Assembly: GCA_021521415.1 (NCBI GenBank)
Contig: JAIQDT010003011.1
Location: forward strand, 62,001 to 126,000
Direction of reading: 5' to 3'
Length of the DNA stretch: 64,000 bases
From: Bidens hawaiensis
Lineage: Eukaryota; Streptophyta; Magnoliopsida; Asterales; Asteraceae
Part shown: in pieces, positions 10,075-21,048 of the stretch
Numbering within the stretch: the first letter of the stretch is position 1
Layout of the letters: each line of letters starts with the position of its first letter
Notes under the pieces: generated by a model
The model's database searches: none
What the model was told of the DNA's origin: nothing
What the model saw: only the letters and a program-made list of their open reading frames with translations
Position numbers and translations under genes: made by a program

Positions 10075-11716
10075 ATTTTCCAAAATTACTTGAACGTACA
10101 TGAGAAATAATAGTGCATCAACTAACTGTCTATCACATTTCTTAACATATTATTAATAAATTCTATCTATGTGATGTACTGATAGGCAAAAGGCGTAGTT
10201 TTCTATGCAAAAATTTTCAATATGTTACAAAATGTTAGTTGCTTAAACATGAACTTTTTACCTGCTACTGCTTAAGTCTAGGTCCCTAATCATGGTTAGA
10301 ATTTTGACTCAGTTTGATTAAGTATTACTAGCATGGTTTTAACAAAATTATGGGTAGAAAGGTTTAACCGGGTGTGATAAGAAAATGATAGATGTGCATG
10401 CATTCTTTTATTATGGGTAGAAAGGTTTAACCGTGATATTTAAGTCTATATTCACAAATATTAGAACATCTCTAGGATTATTTGTGTTTACCATAATATT
10501 CACTGTTTTAAAACTTACTTGTTATACATGTTGAGATCTGAACTTGGGTTGTGCATGGGGACTAAGGAAATATATAAACCCGTCTTAAATCGTCTAATAA
10601 AATATTCCTACCTTTATATTATCTGTTGGATGCCATTTTGAGCTCTAATCACTTTCATTTGGACACACTACATTACAAGACATAAGTTGTTTAGGCTCGT
10701 CATATAACCAGTGTGTTGAAGTCTAACAAAATAAAAGTTTGTAATACGCTCTTTTTGTTCACTGGGGAAAGTTACTATTATTGCTATATATTATCTCTAA
10801 AAAATAAATTAAAAAATGGTGTGTTTCATAAGTTAAATTGTTCAAATAATTAGACCATAATGTTCTATAAACAGTTTGTGGTCGTTTTTATACGTTAAAG
10901 CTGCTAGTTTTCACTCACCTTATGTACTCAATTCCTTATCTACACCCTACATCAGGTCGTGTTACAACCTTGAAGACCCTTCTTTCTTATGTGTAGTTTG
11001 GGTACTAGTTGGTGAGAATGCGAATGACTTGCAAGCATATGTTAACAGTGTTTTATTATTGGATGAAAGTTCAGATATATAGACACACACACATACACAC
11101 CGATGCTTATTTCAATAGTATTGCAAATATAAAACCAAGTTAGGGTTAGACATTAGGAAAGCTGCTCTAGAGACTAAGCGGTTTTGCTATTGATTTACGT
11201 ACCTGAAGTTTGAAGCAAATAAACGTGTGCATTGAAGTCTTTCTTGTGTTCATCGATTAATCATATTTTGTTAATTATTTTTTACTTGAATCACCATAGT
11301 AATAAATTTCCGCCTTTTTTTTGTTTAGTTTGATATCATATTGTTAGATCCGTTTTTTGGGATATACAAAATATTGTAAGTGCATTTTAATTATTTGTTC
11401 GTCTTATTCTTCCTCTTTATTTTGTTCGCCTTTTTCCTGTCAAATCCATACTCTTTTGTATCTAATCACACCTTTCTCTCTCTTTATATTGCTATACCTC
11501 TGTTTATCTTACTTTTTTTTTATATATTCTATCATAATCTCACCATCCTCTATAGCTTTTCTTCATCTCTTCATCTCTATACTGGTTGCTTGACTAGGTG
11601 AATTCGCTAGAGAAAATTGAAGAGGAAAAGGATGAACATATCATCGCTAGGTGCACGAAATCCACAATAGGTTTAACCCATCTGTGTGTTTAGTGTGCAT
11701 GTCTCAGTTCTGAAAA
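10075..11716. repeat. Direct segmental duplication, copy B flank
   Basis: Second copy of 3256-5700 in the same orientation, lacking the MITE and the long (TA)n. The pyrimidine-rich leader-like part is at 11400-11600. It ends at GAAAA, the target duplication of the gypsy copy B. There is a small local rearrangement near 10412 where GGGTAGAAAGGTTTAACCG is repeated. Confidence 0.8.
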
Positions 11717-12066
11717 TATTGGGAGCCGTTTTTAGTAGGCAAACACTCCAAGATTAAGAATAGAATGCAGTAAATTGAGAGAGACAATTAGGACAAATTT
11801 TCTGAATAATTCTCAAAGAAAAGTACAAGGAAATTAAATATGCATGGCTATGAACACATGATGTCCATATTCCTTCTTTGTTGGAGACATGCATGCAACT
11901 ACTAAACTGTCATGCTCTATTAACTACATTTGATCCTAAAATAATGCAACTGCAATTGAACAACTAAACTGACAAACTTGACATCTAATTTAGTAAAGGA
12001 CTGGGCCTTTGTATCACATGAGTGGGCCTTTGTGGTGTAACATGGTGGGTCGGTTGGGCCATATCA
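11717..12066 (-). repeat. 3' LTR of copy B
   Basis: Plus-strand start TATTGGGAGCC (TG mutated to TA) and end GCCATATCA. Followed by the polypurine tract at 12067-12079 on the minus strand. Confidence 0.85.
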
Positions 12067-12293
12067 TCCCATCCCTCTCGAGATGATTCATTGTCCTCAA
12101 TGTCTTTGAATTCCGGAAAGCGGGCTGTGAACGCGGATTTGTCTTCCCAAGTTGCTTTCGATGTTGATTTGTGCATCCACTTTACCAATGGTTGAGGTTG
12201 TTGGTTCTGATTCAGACGTTGATCCATGACGTATTCGGGTAATTCGGCGATATCCACATCTGCATAAGCTTCATTGATATCCCCCAGCTGCAT
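11985..12293 (-). pseudogene. Chromodomain-like C-terminus, copy B
   Basis: 102-residue minus ORF, homologous to 5985-6290, with PLVKWMHKSTSKATWEDKS and IEDNESSREGWDD. It preserves the chromodomain core better than copy A (KW, ATWED). It ends inside the LTR. Confidence 0.75.
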
Positions 12294-13018
12294 TTGAGGT
12301 GGCCCGAAACATTGTTTTAATATGATCTAAAATGGCCTGTAAAACCTTCTAGAAAGTTTCTGATTTGACCTGTGGTGTAATGAAGCTTGTCAATATTTGT
12401 GTAGGCGTAAATAGACTAAGTTGCCAACTGCAAATTCTTTATCTGATCGACTCTTGTTTGCTTGTTTAACCATGCGCGATTTGGCAGCCTTAATTAATGA
12501 TTAAGAGAGCTCAGAATCTGTTGGTGCTGAAGCAAGGCTGTTTCGATTGATCCGGTGTTGGTAGACCCTGGTATATAATCATGAGTGGTATATAACCTCA
12601 CAACCATAAAGCGCTTTAAAAGGAGTCATGTTGATCGCCGAATGATGATGAGTATTGTAGGCAAACTCGGCAAGATACATAAAGTGTTTCCATGTTTTGG
12701 GAGGATCCAACATGAACGCACGGAGACACATTTCAAGGAATCGGTTAACGACTTCCGTCTGGCCATACGTTTAAGGATGGTAGGCACTCGAATGAAGTAA
12801 TTTTGTCCCCATTTGCTTGAAAATTTCTTTCCAAAATTGGCTTTCAAACAATGGATCACGATCGGAGACGATGGTCTTGGGTAAACCATGGAGGCAATAA
12901 CTTTCTTTCACAAAGATCTATGCCAACGATACGGCTGTATATGAAGTAGGTAACGGTCTGAAGTGGGCGAACTTGGAGAGACGGTCTACCACGACCCAAA
13001 TAGTGGTCTTGCCTTTGA
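12294..13018 (-). pseudogene. Integrase C-half, copy B
   Basis: Decayed minus-strand frames homologous to 6291-6985. They include WVVVDRLSKFAHFRPL (complete here), TIVSDRDPLF, EVVNRFLEMCLRAFML and a conserved linker. The HPQTDGQ motif is damaged by a stop. The frames are interrupted near 12510 and 12600. Confidence 0.8.
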
Positions 13019-13379
13019 AGATCCAACCCAAGGGGTTCGATCCATCAAAGGTTGGTAGAGTGATTTGGGTTTGGAGTGGGTTTTGTTCTTGACGATTCCG
13101 GTGGTTAGGAGCTGGGTTATAGGGTAGATCATTTTGGTGATCCGGTTCGAGGTTGTCAGTTAGCTGCATAACGTGATTGACCAGGCGACCCGTGGTTTCG
13201 GTTTGGGTATCTAATTTGGGGTTTAAGTTTGCAGTTGCTTGAACAGGGGCGGCGAGTTGTGTATGGATGTCGGTTTGGGTTTCTGCTGCGGCTTGGGTGA
13301 TTTGGATAAGTTGGTTCAGTTTGTCGGAGATAGCCAGAGGAAGGTCGTCATTCCCCGGTGGTTCACGGTGTGGGGGCAT
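12918..13379 (-). pseudogene. In-frame gag-integrase fusion ORF
   Basis: From the ATG at 13379 (MPPHREPPGNDD) the frame encodes the gag N-terminus: hydrophilic, Gln- and Asn-rich, with repeated LNQLIQITQAAAETQTDIHT-type helices, then LPTFDGSNPLGWIF at the start of the gag domain. It passes without a shift into KGKTTIWVVVDRLSKF of integrase at about 13016. The join lies at a short shared AAAGGC, so a microhomology-type deletion of more than 3 kb is likely. The frame closes soon after, at 12918. Confidence 0.8.
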
Positions 13380-13396
13380 GTTGAAGGAGGTGAGGA

Positions 13397-13416
13397 CGTG
13401 AATGAAAGCACCAAAA
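13397..13416 (-). promoter_or_regulatory. Primer-binding region of copy B
   Basis: Directly after the 5' LTR on the minus strand comes TTTTGGTGCTTTCATTCACG. This resembles leaders of other plant gypsy elements (GGTGCTTTCATT). It is not the TGGTATCAGAGC type used by the other elements here. The tRNA is not identified. Confidence 0.5.
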
Positions 13417-13765
13417 TGTTGGGAGCCTTTTTTAGTAGGCAACCACTCCAAGATTAAGAACAGAATGCGGTAAATGGAGAGAGACAATTGAGACAAATTT
13501 TCTAAATAATTCTCAAAAGAAAGTACAAGGAAATTAAATATGCATGGTTATGAACACATGATGTCCATATTCCTTCTTTGTTGGAGACATGCATGAAACT
13601 ACTTAATTATCATGCTCCATTAACTATATATGATCCTAAAATAATGCAACTGCAATTGAACAACTAAACTAACAAAGTTGACATCTAATCTAGTAAACGA
13701 CTGGGCCTTTTATCACACGCGTGGGCCTTTGTGGTGTAACATGCTGAGCCGGTTGGGCCATATTA
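13417..13765 (-). repeat. 5' LTR of copy B
   Basis: Plus-strand start TGTTGGGAGCC, end GCCATATTA, highly similar to 11717-12066. Followed by the second GAAAA. Confidence 0.85.
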
Positions 13766-13770
13766 GAAAA

Positions 13771-14130
13771 CCAATTTCAACTACCGTATCTCACTACCAG
13801 ATCAGAAATGAGATAACTCACTATTTTAAATCCCCGATTTTTGTATCTACTCTCATATTTCTCTCTTTTCATCTATACACCTATATTTGTCTGACTTTTT
13901 GATACATAAAATCATAATCTCATCATCATCTCTATTTTTTCTTCATCTCTTCATCTCTATACTGGTTTCTTAACTCGGTGAGTTCACAAGAGGAAAATAA
14001 TGCACAGATCATGGCCGGATACACGAAATCCACAATCGGTTTAACCATCTATATGTTTAGTGTGCACGTCTAATTCCTGAAAACCAATTCCTGCTACCGC
14101 GTCTCACTACCAGATCAGAAATGATTTTAG
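13771..14130. repeat. Tandem copy of the insertion target (empty site)
   Basis: 13835-14125 repeats, with divergence, the sequence split by copy B (11450-11716 plus 13766-13830). It shares CTTCATCTCTTCATCTCTAT, TTTAGTGTGCAYGTCT, CTGAAAACCAATT and TCTCACTACCAGATCAGAAA. No retrotransposon interrupts it. The target was therefore locally duplicated, probably before the insertion. Confidence 0.75.
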
Positions 14131-14939
14131 GAAAACCCAATCTCACCACTCTACTTTCTCTTTCAAATATGTAGGAGATATCATCGTTAGTTTCTGTCGA
14201 TGAAAATTAACGATTAATAACACCGGGAATAAAATAAATAAAAATTTTAATTTAAGTTTCTCATAAAATTTCTTTTAGTAAATATCGACGGTTCACACCA
14301 AAAATCATTTTGGGTAGTTTATATAGATGGATTTCTGATGGGTAAAGGGGCGGGACAATATATTTTTTTTTTGTTGCTTTTTGGAAGGAAGTAGTTAGAG
14401 ACAGTGTATCCATCAATGATTCATTGGATAGTCATAAATCAGACTTTTAAAAGTTGAGCCTGTTTAGGCTTTTAAGTTCTTGTCGATTTTGGCCTTATTA
14501 CTAATAGAGTTGCCAACTATCTGTTAGTAAGCTTGTTTACAAGTTGAACTGATGTGCTACTAACAGTGGGAACCAACATCAATTAAACTAAAGATGGAGG
14601 TAGTCAGTTTCTTTAATTGGATATTAGTAACTACTAGTGTTTTCCTTTGTCCACTAGTTAAAACCCTATTTTGAACTCTATACATTTAGTTTTTGGTGGC
14701 TAAAATGATGAAATTTGTGCCTTTGGTATTGAAAAGCGTAATTAGTGCTCATCCCTAATTTAGATGCTAAGTCGTTGTAGATTTGAACGGCGTCCTAAAT
14801 GGTTGTTTACAATCAATATAATAATCCGATTAGATTTCACATTGAAAACCTAACGATGCTTTTGAATTTGATCCAAGTAATTGTATGCGACTCACCCATT
14901 AAGACATGGTAAGTCACCTTGAAAAACGAAGATGAGTTT
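14131..14939. other. Intergenic stretch
   Basis: No gene or terminal structure seen. The sequence is AT-rich and single copy in this window, lying between the duplicated target and the start of the outer LTR. Confidence 0.5.
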
Positions 14940-15314
14940 TGTAACATCCCGAAACTTTCGAGCTAATTTTGTTAACTCTTAAAAGTTGAAGGACTAAAAA
15001 TAAGAAATCCAATAATTCAAATCGCACTACGTGATGGACTTTGAATACGCCCATTGCGATACACGATGGAAGTTTCACAAAACCCCAAAATGGGCGGTCT
15101 CACGCCGCACGATGACCGTAATCTCTCAAGTCACCCCAATGTGCGACGACTAGGTTACATGATCGGGACAAGTGTCGAACCACATGGAAACACGTGGCAC
15201 AACTTGACGGGCCACGTGCCACCACATGGAAGCCCCTGATTATGCTGAGTCATCACACTACGCGATGGCCGCCAGAAAGGGCCATTGCGATATGCGATGG
15301 GTCTCATATTTGCC

Positions 15315-15322
15315 TATAAAAA
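15315..15322 (+). promoter_or_regulatory. TATA box of outer LTR
   Basis: TATAAAAA lies about 375 bp inside the LTR, followed by a C/A-rich leader. This is the expected U3 promoter position. Confidence 0.45.
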
Positions 15323-16140
15323 GCGATGATCGAGCTCTATTTCAAAGCATCCCAAACACTCTCAACATACACACAACACCCGTTATCTCGGGAAGTGTGC
15401 CACGAGTCGGGCTCCGAAGCTAAAGTTCTGATTGTGTAATAGCTACTTCGCATAGTGAAGTAGAAGTGTTGTCCAAACAACCTTAAGCATCCAACTCCAA
15501 GTACCTGCATAAGATAGGGGCTCTGTGTAAGTATTTTATTTTATTGGCTTAGACCCTAGTTGGAGGTATAGCTCATACCTTGATCAAATATAAGTTAAAC
15601 ATAGCTTTTCAAAAGTCAAAGTTATTGTCAAAATAATGTTTCTTTATAACTAAGAAACACAAAATTTTACATGCAAGAGATATAGTCAAATTAGCGTTTC
15701 TTCTTAAAGAAGAAAACCAGCATTGACGTTTCTTCGTGAAGAATCTAAATTGATTTTTACATTTTTTTATTTTTTTGAAACTCGTTAATAGTTGTGTATG
15801 CATATGTAAATATCGTTTAATTATCTTGTTATATTGGAATTTTAAAATTGAGCCGATTAAAAATAATCAATTATTGAAAACAAAAACATTGAAAAAAAGT
15901 ATTTTGACAATAAAAAACAAAACAATTAAACGATATTTAAGGAGACACCACCATAAATTCTGTAGGAAACAAGTTGTTCAGAACGAAACGGGAGGAACAA
16001 GTGATGTTCGGGCCACGTTAAGCAAGAGAATGAAGTTGTTACGGCCCAGAACTCGTTTTATCAGTAAAACGGGCATAATGGGACGTAAGGAAGTGACCGG
16101 ACTGGAAAGACACAAAAAACAAGTATTCGAATCGAGTTGA

Positions 16141-16415
16141 ATGGTATACGACTCAATTGGAACGAATCGAGTCGAATTAGTAGACTCGAATAAATTGAAA
16201 TGAATCGAGTCGAATAAGAAGACTCGACTCGACTGAAATGAAACGAGTTGAATAAGAAGACCCGACTTGATTGAAATGAATCAAGTCGAATAGAAGGACT
16301 AGAATCGATTAGATAGAATCGAGTCGAATAGGAGAACTCAACTCGACTGGATTGACTCAGCTCGATTAGTTGACTCGACCCGATTGGTTGACTCGACTTG
16401 ATTACTTTAAAAGCT
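16141..16415 (+). repeat. Degenerate ~39-bp tandem array
   Basis: Units built on AATCGAGTCGAATAAGAAGA and CTCGACTYGATTGAAATG repeat about seven times and shorten to the right. They lie inside the outer LTR. Confidence 0.8.
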
Positions 16416-16489
16416 GACTTGATTTGTTTAAAATCCGACTCGGTTGGACTTGACCTAAAATCATGGAAAGTCAGTTTTCTGATGAATTT

Positions 16490-16585
16490 TTCGATCCCAG
16501 CCAGGGGCTCTGCCCCTTGGACCCTACTACGGGCTGCTGCCCCTAGACCCCGCCACCAGGGGCGCTGCCCTTGGACCCTCGTTCG
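16490..16585 (+). repeat. GC-rich ~30-bp repeats
   Basis: Three variants of CCAGGGGCGCTGCCCTTGGA in an otherwise AT-rich LTR. Each can fold on GGGGC/GCCCC. Confidence 0.7.
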
Positions 16586-16934
16586 TTTGGGACCTCACTA
16601 ACCTCGACTATAATTTAAGTAGGAGTAGTTAAGTGACACTTGTAACTCGTTAAACAGTTAGTCGTGCGCAGCCGAGAAGAGGCGTGGCCATTAACTCGGA
16701 GAGGAACCGCATCCAGGTGAGTTGTAGCCTCTTCTTTTTGAATGTTTTCGGAGCTGTGTGCATACTTGTAAGACTAGATGTGTGTGTGTATATATATATG
16801 TATATTGTGAGTGTATATATGTATATGATGAGTGTGAATAACCATTTCAAAGAATGAAAGAATGTTTATAAGAATTGGCATGTGTATTTAATTGCTTAAT
16901 TATATGTGATTGTAAGAGCTAAGTAAGAGTATAA

Positions 16935-17155
16935 TGTAAGGCTCAGGGTGGCATGCCCTTTTATACCTGGGCAATAATATAGTTGTCGACTCTATGATAT
17001 CAGGTGTAGGAGTTAGGATGGTAGTCCTTTATAATATATGTGTAAGAGTTAGGGCGGCAGACCCTTATAATATCTATGCAAGAGTTAGGGCTGCAGACCC
17101 TTATAATATCTGTGCAAGAGTTTGGACGGCAGACCCTTATAATATCTATGTAAGA
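16935..17155 (+). repeat. ~42-bp tandem array
   Basis: Five units of the type AAGAGTTAGGGCGGCAGACC followed by CTTATAATATCTATG, diverging to the left. Inside the outer LTR. Confidence 0.8.
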
Positions 17156-17929
17156 CTATATGAATAATTGTATGAATATGTAAGAATATGCAAGAGTAAA
17201 TATATGTGTATGAAAGAGTAAAACAAGGTGCATGTGAGAAGTAAGAAAGAAAGTACAGGGTAAAGGTTAACCTTTGACTTATTAAACTAGAACTCACTCA
17301 GCGTAGCTAACTTTTAGTATGCAAGCAGGTGAGTAGAATGAAACAGCTAGCTTGAGAAGGGACACATGGCATCGGAAGAAGAAGAAAGAGTCATGTGATG
17401 TTTTATATTTTGAATTTGAAAGACAATGTGTGATATTATTTGAAAGAGTTTAGACTTTTGTAACAAATGGTTGAAGTTTATATTATTTCCGTGCAAATTT
17501 TTATTAACTTTGATATTTAGAACTGTGTTTGTGAGTAAATTCAACACCCAACGTAGGGCACCGGTGTAACGCCCGGTAATTTTTGTTAATCGGCTTGAGC
17601 GTTTACAAAAGTTTGTTTAAAAGACAGAACTTCATCTTTCTAATTGAGGAGCCTAGGGGTACTTTTTAAACGTCCAATTTTCTAACTTTTTGATCAAGAC
17701 ATCAGAAATTGCAAATGGAGGGGTTGGTTTTGTAAGTATCCTAAACCTAAACTATTTTGGCAGCCTAATCCTTTTTTTCTTGCGATTAGCAATTGGTAGA
17801 CCCTCCCCCTTCGATTGTTCTTCTTCTCCAGCCATATCAAGGTGTATTCCACCTAATTACAGGTTTGTATGATGTTATGGAAGGTGTTTTCGATTGAATG
17901 ATTCATTTAGTTTAAAATCCGGCGGTGGG

Positions 17930-18960
17930 TTTCCGGCGATTGATCCGGAGGTGGCCAGCAACGAAGATGGTAGAGGGTCATAGTGATCGGCGGCGCGGTG
18001 TCGTGGATATATTATTTGCTTGATTTCGAGTTAGTATGACCGAGTTATGAGCGAAACAAGGATGGGTTTGCATTTTGCATAACGGTTCAGGTTTCCGGTG
18101 GCTATTTGGTTTTCCTGCGACTGTTCTAGCAGCGGCGATGGTACAGGGTTGTAGTGCTCGGCTACACAGTCGCGTGGATGTATTTTTTTCTTGATTTCAA
18201 GTCCGTATGACCAAGTTATGAGCAAAACAAGAAAGGGTTCGCATTCTGGTTGACGGTTCTGTTTTCGGCAGACTGTTTGGTTTTCCGGTAACACTGGCGG
18301 TAGTTTTCAGTGTTGGGAACTGGTGTCTTTGATGGGGCTCGGCAAGTCGAATGCGTGGATATATTATTTTTCCAAAACGGAGTTCGTTTGATAGGGTTTC
18401 GAGTTATTCGAATGTTAACGCGTAAAACCGAACGAACCTGGAGTTTGTTTTCTGTTCTGACAGCTGTGTGGGAAGGTGCAGCCTGTGAAAGTAATTTTCT
18501 TAGGTCCGGATGTCGAGACGAACGCGTGGATATATTATTTGCCCTAAACAGAGTTTGTTTGATAGGGTTTCGAGTTATTCGAATGTGAACGCGTAAAACC
18601 GAACGAACCTGGAGTTTGTTTTCTATTCTGACAGCTGTGGGGGTAGGTGCAGCCTATTAAAGTAATTTTCTTACGTCCGGGATGTCGAGACGAACGCGTG
18701 GATATATTATTTTCCCAAAACGGAGTTCGTTTGATAGAGTTTCGAGTTATTCGAACGTTAATGCGTAAAACCGAACAAACCTGGAGTTTGTTTTCTATTT
18801 TGACAGCCGTGGGGTAGGTGCATCCTGTGAAAGTAATTTTCTAAGTTCCAGCATGTCGATACGAGTTCGTGGATATGTGATTCGTGCGAATCAGAGTTCG
18901 TATGGTCAAGTTATGAACACTTCAATTTCTATTGTTCGTGCCGGCAGTTTAGGATGTTGT
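17930..18960 (+). repeat. ~171-bp tandem array, six units
   Basis: The landmark GTGGATATATTATT (or variant) recurs at 18003, 18174, 18355, 18526, 18698 and 18869, spaced 171, 181, 171, 172 and 171 bp. Units also share GGGTTTCGAGTTATTCGAAT, AACGCGTAAAACCGAAC and TGGAGTTTGTTTTCT. The right-hand units are the most alike. This is within the nested solo LTR. Confidence 0.85.
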
Positions 18961-19960
18961 GCGTATGGGTTCAAATAACTTATACTCGAAGGTATGACTC
19001 GGTGAATCTTTATGTATTGTTCGGTATGGTTATGGGATATGAGAACTTTTTCGGTAATGAGGTTTGAGTATGTTTTTCAGTAATATTATTCATAAGTTGT
19101 TTTTACGCAAGTGGGGCGCGTCGGTTGTACTGATTGGAACCTTATGAAGTTTGAGATTAGAGATTTTGCTTCTATAGGATTCTAAGGTATGTAGTTAGCA
19201 TCATATTTAAATTTATCATGGTCAATGTAATTGGTTAGGTTGGTCAATTGTCGTTAGTTCGAATACCTGGTTTTCGGTCGTTTAAATAATTAGTTGTTGC
19301 GTTCCGCGTGTTGTTTGAGGGGATTAACAACCAATTCAGATTGTGTATTATTAATATCATAAACGGGCTGTAAAAATATTAAGTTTTATTAAAACAGGGC
19401 TGAATTTGGTTGGTGATTGCTCAAACGGTTCGGTAGAGCGTGAATTCTCGCTTAAATGGTAATTCGTGCGTTGTACAAGGGAATTGCTGACCCATTCAGC
19501 TGGTGTAGTGTCATGTGGACTTATGGACTGTAATAACAGCAAATTTATCTAAACGGGCCTGATTTGGTTGGTAATTACTTAAATGGCTCATTAACACGCG
19601 AATTCGACACAATTAACGTAAACTAGGTGTTGTTCGGAAACCCTTTTGTCCCCGGTTTTTAGTTAAGGGTGGTTCTGGTAAATTAAAGGCATCGGGGGCT
19701 GATGTGATTGAAATTAATATGGGTGAGGCTTTGGGTCAATTAAAACATGTTAGAACGTCGCGTACGATAAGCGAGTCGGTACGGTTTAGTTAGTAATTTG
19801 TGTGCAACCCGACAGGCTTTTGATTTGTGGAATTACTTAGAGGTCCTCTAGCTCGTTGGTACTTGTGTGACCTGTGTCAGGTAAGTTTCATGATGCCCTT
19901 TTGAATTTTTTTACGTTTTGGACTATAATACCCACCTTACTATGATTTTACTCGTTTAAA

Positions 19961-20230
19961 CTATGCTTGAGGATATTATTTTGACTTGTCTATGATTATA
20001 TATTTTCTGAGAATTATATATTATTTATAGTCTATGCTTGGATATTATTTAGACTTGTTTATGACTATATTACTTTATAGTCTACGCTTGAGGATGTTAT
20101 TAGACTCGTCAATAATCATTATTTCTGAAAATTATATATTATCTATAGTCCATGCTTGAGGATATTATTAAACCTTGTATTAATTCCTAAACTATATATT
20201 ATTTATAGTTTATGCGTGATGATGTTATTT
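19961..20230 (+). repeat. 50-71 bp irregular tandem repeats
   Basis: CTATGCTTGAGGATATTATT and variants start at 19961, 20032, 20082, 20150 and 20210, separated by AT-rich TATATATTATTTATAGT. Confidence 0.75.
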
Positions 20231-20289
20231 GGTTGATTGATTGGCTAAGATGTATGTAGGTGTGTCTAATGATGTGTATGTTTTTAATA

Positions 20290-20600
20290 AACTGTGACCG
20301 GGTCAAATATATTACTTGAGTCCTTGACTTCGTGTCTCATGATTCGTGGTAAAGAGGCTCGCCGTTTTGCTAAACTGTGATCGGGTCAAATATATTGCTC
20401 AAGTCTTGACTCGTGGTGGGGAGGCCCGTATAACGTGTTTAGGTTTTGTTGAACCGTGACCGAGTCAAATATATTACTCAAGGAAGACTCGTGGTGGGGA
20501 GGCTCATGTCACGCACTTATGTTTTTTTTTACCACGACTGGGTCAAATATATTACTCGAGGAAGACTCGTGGTGAGGAGGCCCTTGTTTGCGTGTTTGAC
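20290..20600 (+). repeat. ~80-bp tandem array, four units
   Basis: GGGTCAAATATATTACTC recurs near 20302, 20385, 20464 and 20542. Each is followed by GACTCGTGGTGGGGAGGCYC. Confidence 0.8.
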
Positions 20601-21048
20601 CGAGAAAAATTGTTTATTTATTTATTATTTTCTTCATTATTTTTTATATTTCTTAATTTAAACTGATATATAAATGTTGTTTATAAAAACATGAACTCAC
20701 TAAGCTTAAGCTGACTTTGTGTGTATGTTAGATTGATTTTCAGGTTGATAAGTTGGGAATTATCGCTTGGACGTTTTCTGGTTGATAAGGTTGAAGCATA
20801 TCTAGTCGAAGAAATTAATAAAACAAACAAACATTTTCTTAATTCAAGTATTTAATTGTGAATTTGATTTTGGGCACGTTTCCCGGTTTTAGGGTTTTAT
20901 GCTCAAATGTTTTCCTATGCATGTAACTCTAGATTTGTTCATAATAAATTGAAACTATTTTTGACTTTTATTTATTTAAATTTGGTATGATGACCAATTG
21001 TTTGACTCCCGGGTTTTGGGGTCTTACAACCGGGATCGGGGCCTTACA

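Larger units (their letters stand above)
11717..13765 (-). mobile_element. Ty3/gypsy copy B, internally deleted, TSD GAAAA
   Basis: Two LTRs of about 350 bp (11717-12066 and 13417-13765) flank a 1.35 kb interior. GAAAA occurs at 11712-11716 and 13766-13770. The interior holds only the gag N-terminus and the integrase C-terminus with the chromodomain. Protease, RT, RNase H and most of gag are gone. An empty relative of the site at about 14070-14125 reads directly through CTGAAAACCAATTCC. It is thus a genuine insertion, now non-autonomous. Confidence 0.9.
17565..21028 (+). mobile_element. Nested solo LTR, TSD ACCGG
   Basis: Starts TGTAACGCCCGG and ends GGGTTTTGGGGTCTTACA. ACCGG flanks both sides (17560-17564 and 21029-21033). 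The 3' portion (CTGACTTTGTGTGTATGTTAG, then CGCTTGGACG) is homologous to the element 3 LTR at 43700-44037. At 3464 bp it is much longer than that LTR because of tandem arrays. Absence of an interior and the perfect TSD indicate LTR-LTR recombination. Confidence 0.85.
14940..21048 (+). mobile_element. Outer LTR, split by a nested solo LTR
   Basis: Starts TGTAACATCCCGAAAC at 14940. It is interrupted at 17564 and resumes at 21034 with GATCGGGGCCTTACA, ending at 21048. Net length is about 2.64 kb. The internal layout (TATA box, tandem arrays, AACTCACTCAGC near the 3' third) parallels the chromovirus LTR at 42080-44037. No primer-binding site follows and I see no matching 5-bp flank (AGTTT against ACAAA), so one end may be altered. 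Confidence 0.65.

Noticed and set aside
15775..16140. 121-codon plus-strand open frame
   Set aside because: It lies inside the outer LTR, is Lys/Ile-rich as expected from AT-rich DNA, and has no recognisable motif.
18031..18588. Open frames on both strands at 18031-18294 and 18310-18588
   Set aside because: They are translations of the ~171-bp tandem array; the repeated peptides follow the DNA repeat.
20290..20600. Possible CRISPR-like array of spaced repeats
   Set aside because: The repeats are contiguous and diverged over the entire unit, in a plant LTR; there are no unique spacers and no cas genes.
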